From: an uncultured Clostridia bacterium
GTDB lineage: Bacteria; Bacillota; Clostridia; Oscillospirales; Ruminococcaceae
Length of the DNA stretch: 6,516 nt
Assembly: GCA_947624425.1 (NCBI GenBank)
Contig: CANQKG010000080.1
Span: 1-6,516 of the forward strand
Reading direction: 5' to 3'
Shown here in pieces: positions 5,843 to 6,516 of the stretch; within the stretch, counting starts at the first letter, position 1; the number at the start of each line of letters is the position of its first letter. The position numbers and the translations under genes were made by a program. The notes beneath the pieces were generated by a model. That model did no database searches, was not told the DNA's origin, and was given only the letters and a program-made list of their open reading frames with translations.

Positions 5843-6406
5843 ATGAGAAAGGATCTGAAGATCACCGAGGGGATTTTCCCGATGCCGGTGCTGATGGTCG
5901 CCACCTACAACGACGACGGCAGCGTGAATGTGATGAACGCGGCATGGGGGACGATGCAGGAGCGGGGCGTGGTGGCGCTCAACCTGACCGAGACGCACAA
6001 AACCGTGCAGAACATCAAAAAGCGGGGCGCTTTTACCGTGAGCATTGCCGACGCCGCCCATGTGAAGGAGGCGGATTATTTCGGCGTGGAATCCGGCAAT
6101 AAAGTGACGGATAAGCTCGCCAAAGCGGGACTGACCGCCGAGAAAGCCCGCACGGTGGACGCGCCGGTGATCAACGAATTTCCGCTTTGTCTGGAATGTG
6201 AGTTTATCGAGTACCAGCAAAACGAATACGGCTGCGGCGTGATCGGGAAAGTGGTGAATGTGACAGCAGACGAGCGGGTGACGCCAAACGGCAAGCTGGA
6301 TCTGTCGCTGGTGGACGCCATTGCGTTTGATCCCTACACCCACGGCTATTACCGGGTATCCGAACGGGTAGGCGAGGCGTTTCACGACGGTCTTGCACTG
6401 AAATAA
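5843..6406 (+). CDS. Flavin reductase / flavoredoxin family protein (FMN-binding split barrel)
   Basis: A 187-residue soluble protein of the flavin reductase-like, FMN-binding split-barrel family. Members bind FMN and either pass electrons to partner oxidoreductases (flavoredoxin) or reduce free flavin; the actual partner here is unknown. Visible family features are: an N-terminal strand pair FPMPVLMVATYN (12-23); the flavin-contacting segment VNVMNAAWGTM (28-38); HKTVQNIKKRGAFTVSIA (52-69), equivalent to the phosphate-contacting H..T..NI....FTV region; ADYFGVESGNKVTDKLAKAG (77-96), which resembles the SG.. D K...GL stretch of clostridial members; and PVINEFPLCLECE (108-120). It ends with FDPYTHGYYRVSERVGEAF (162-180). 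No cysteine pair or ferredoxin motif is present. ATG 5843 is chosen by its ribosome binding site; 5840 and 5819 are alternatives adding 1 or 8 residues. It is transcribed alone, divergently from the pepD operon. Confidence 0.87.
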   Translation: MRKDLKITEGIFPMPVLMVATYNDDGSVNVMNAAWGTMQERGVVALNLTETHKTVQNIKKRGAFTVSIADAAHVKEADYFGVESGNKVTDKLAKAGLTAEKARTVDAPVINEFPLCLECEFIEYQQNEYGCGVIGKVVNVTADERVTPNGKLDLSLVDAIAFDPYTHGYYRVSERVGEAFHDGLALK

Positions 6407-6432
6407 ACATTCTCAAACAGAAAACAGCGATA

Positions 6433-6468
6433 AACCCCGTGGCAGGATTTCATTCCTGCTGCGGGGTT
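6433..6468. terminator. Hairpin between convergent genes, probable terminator
   Basis: Arms 6433-6447 and 6454-6468 form a 15-bp stem, with two G-U wobbles in the plus-strand RNA, around a six-base loop. It lies between the flavin reductase stop (6406) and the stop of a minus-strand gene (6486-6488). On the plus strand there is no good T run after it, only TCATCTCTCT. On the minus strand the bases that follow are moderately T-rich. It may serve mainly the minus-strand gene. Confidence 0.55.
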
Positions 6469-6485
6469 CATCATCTCTCTATGAG

Positions 6486-6516
6486 TTATTTTGCAAGATA
6501 GACAAGCTCGATTCCT
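6486..6516 (-). CDS. C-terminal end of a minus-strand gene (partial)
   Basis: The minus strand enters the window with an open frame reading GIELVYLAK followed by TAA (6488-6486). The stop lies 17 bases before a hairpin suited to terminate it, which is what a gene end would look like. Only nine codons are visible, so the family cannot be named and the call rests on context. Confidence 0.4.
   Translation of the reverse strand, partial: GIELVYLAK

Noticed and set aside
5771..6385. Minus-strand open frame of 204 codons opposite the flavin reductase gene
   Set aside because: A histidine- and valine-rich shadow of a well-supported plus-strand gene that has its own promoter and ribosome binding site.
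1..6516. A novel defence, mobile or biosynthetic system
   Set aside because: All substantial genes match known or domain-of-unknown-function families with housekeeping, peptide-utilisation, redox or envelope character. No nucleases, reverse transcriptases, toxins, integrases or clustered unknown small genes are visible.

Overview
The window looks like chromosomal DNA of a Gram-positive Clostridia-class bacterium, most likely an Oscillospiraceae/Ruminococcaceae-type gut organism. This rests on the moderately GC-rich coding DNA (mid-50s % by eye), GGAGG-type ribosome binding sites with AT-rich promoters, an extended ~380-residue form of PRPP synthetase, a DUF819 membrane protein, and a short intergenic repeat with CCTCCCTT / AAGGGAGG arms. 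The family placement is inference from style and protein similarity, not from a marker gene.

Layout, left to right. (1) 75-1426, plus strand: a DUF4956 membrane protein overlaps by 20 bases a lipoprotein gene of the DUF4832 glycoside-hydrolase-like type. The lipoprotein is cut short by an apparent frameshift and missing C-terminal half. (2) 1428-1478: a 21-bp perfect inverted repeat that probably terminates transcription from both sides. (3) 1483-2622, minus strand: ribose-phosphate pyrophosphokinase (PRPP synthetase) with its own extended -10 promoter. (4) 2623-2976: no gene; this stretch holds the prs promoter, a MITE-like inverted-repeat element and a strong terminator. (5) 2977-5613, minus strand: a two-gene operon in which an M20C aminoacyl-histidine dipeptidase (PepD type) is followed after 21 bases by a DUF819 multi-pass membrane protein. 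(6) 5614-5842: a divergent promoter region. (7) 5843-6406, plus strand: a flavin reductase/flavoredoxin family protein. (8) A wobble-paired hairpin, and at the right edge the last nine codons of a minus-strand gene.

Working together: dipeptidase plus DUF819 reads as a small peptide-utilisation unit, in which cytosolic dipeptide hydrolysis is coupled to movement of a small solute across the membrane. PRPP synthetase is stand-alone housekeeping (nucleotide, histidine and tryptophan precursor supply). The DUF4956/lipoprotein pair is an envelope-associated unit whose upstream partners lie outside the window; DUF4956 genes are often found next to VTC-domain polyphosphate polymerase and CotH-like genes. 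I found no phage, IS, CRISPR, toxin-antitoxin or defence genes, and no convincing undescribed system. The points most worth a second look are the broken lipoprotein gene, the dipeptidase-DUF819 pairing, the atypical PRPP synthetase and the intergenic repeat.
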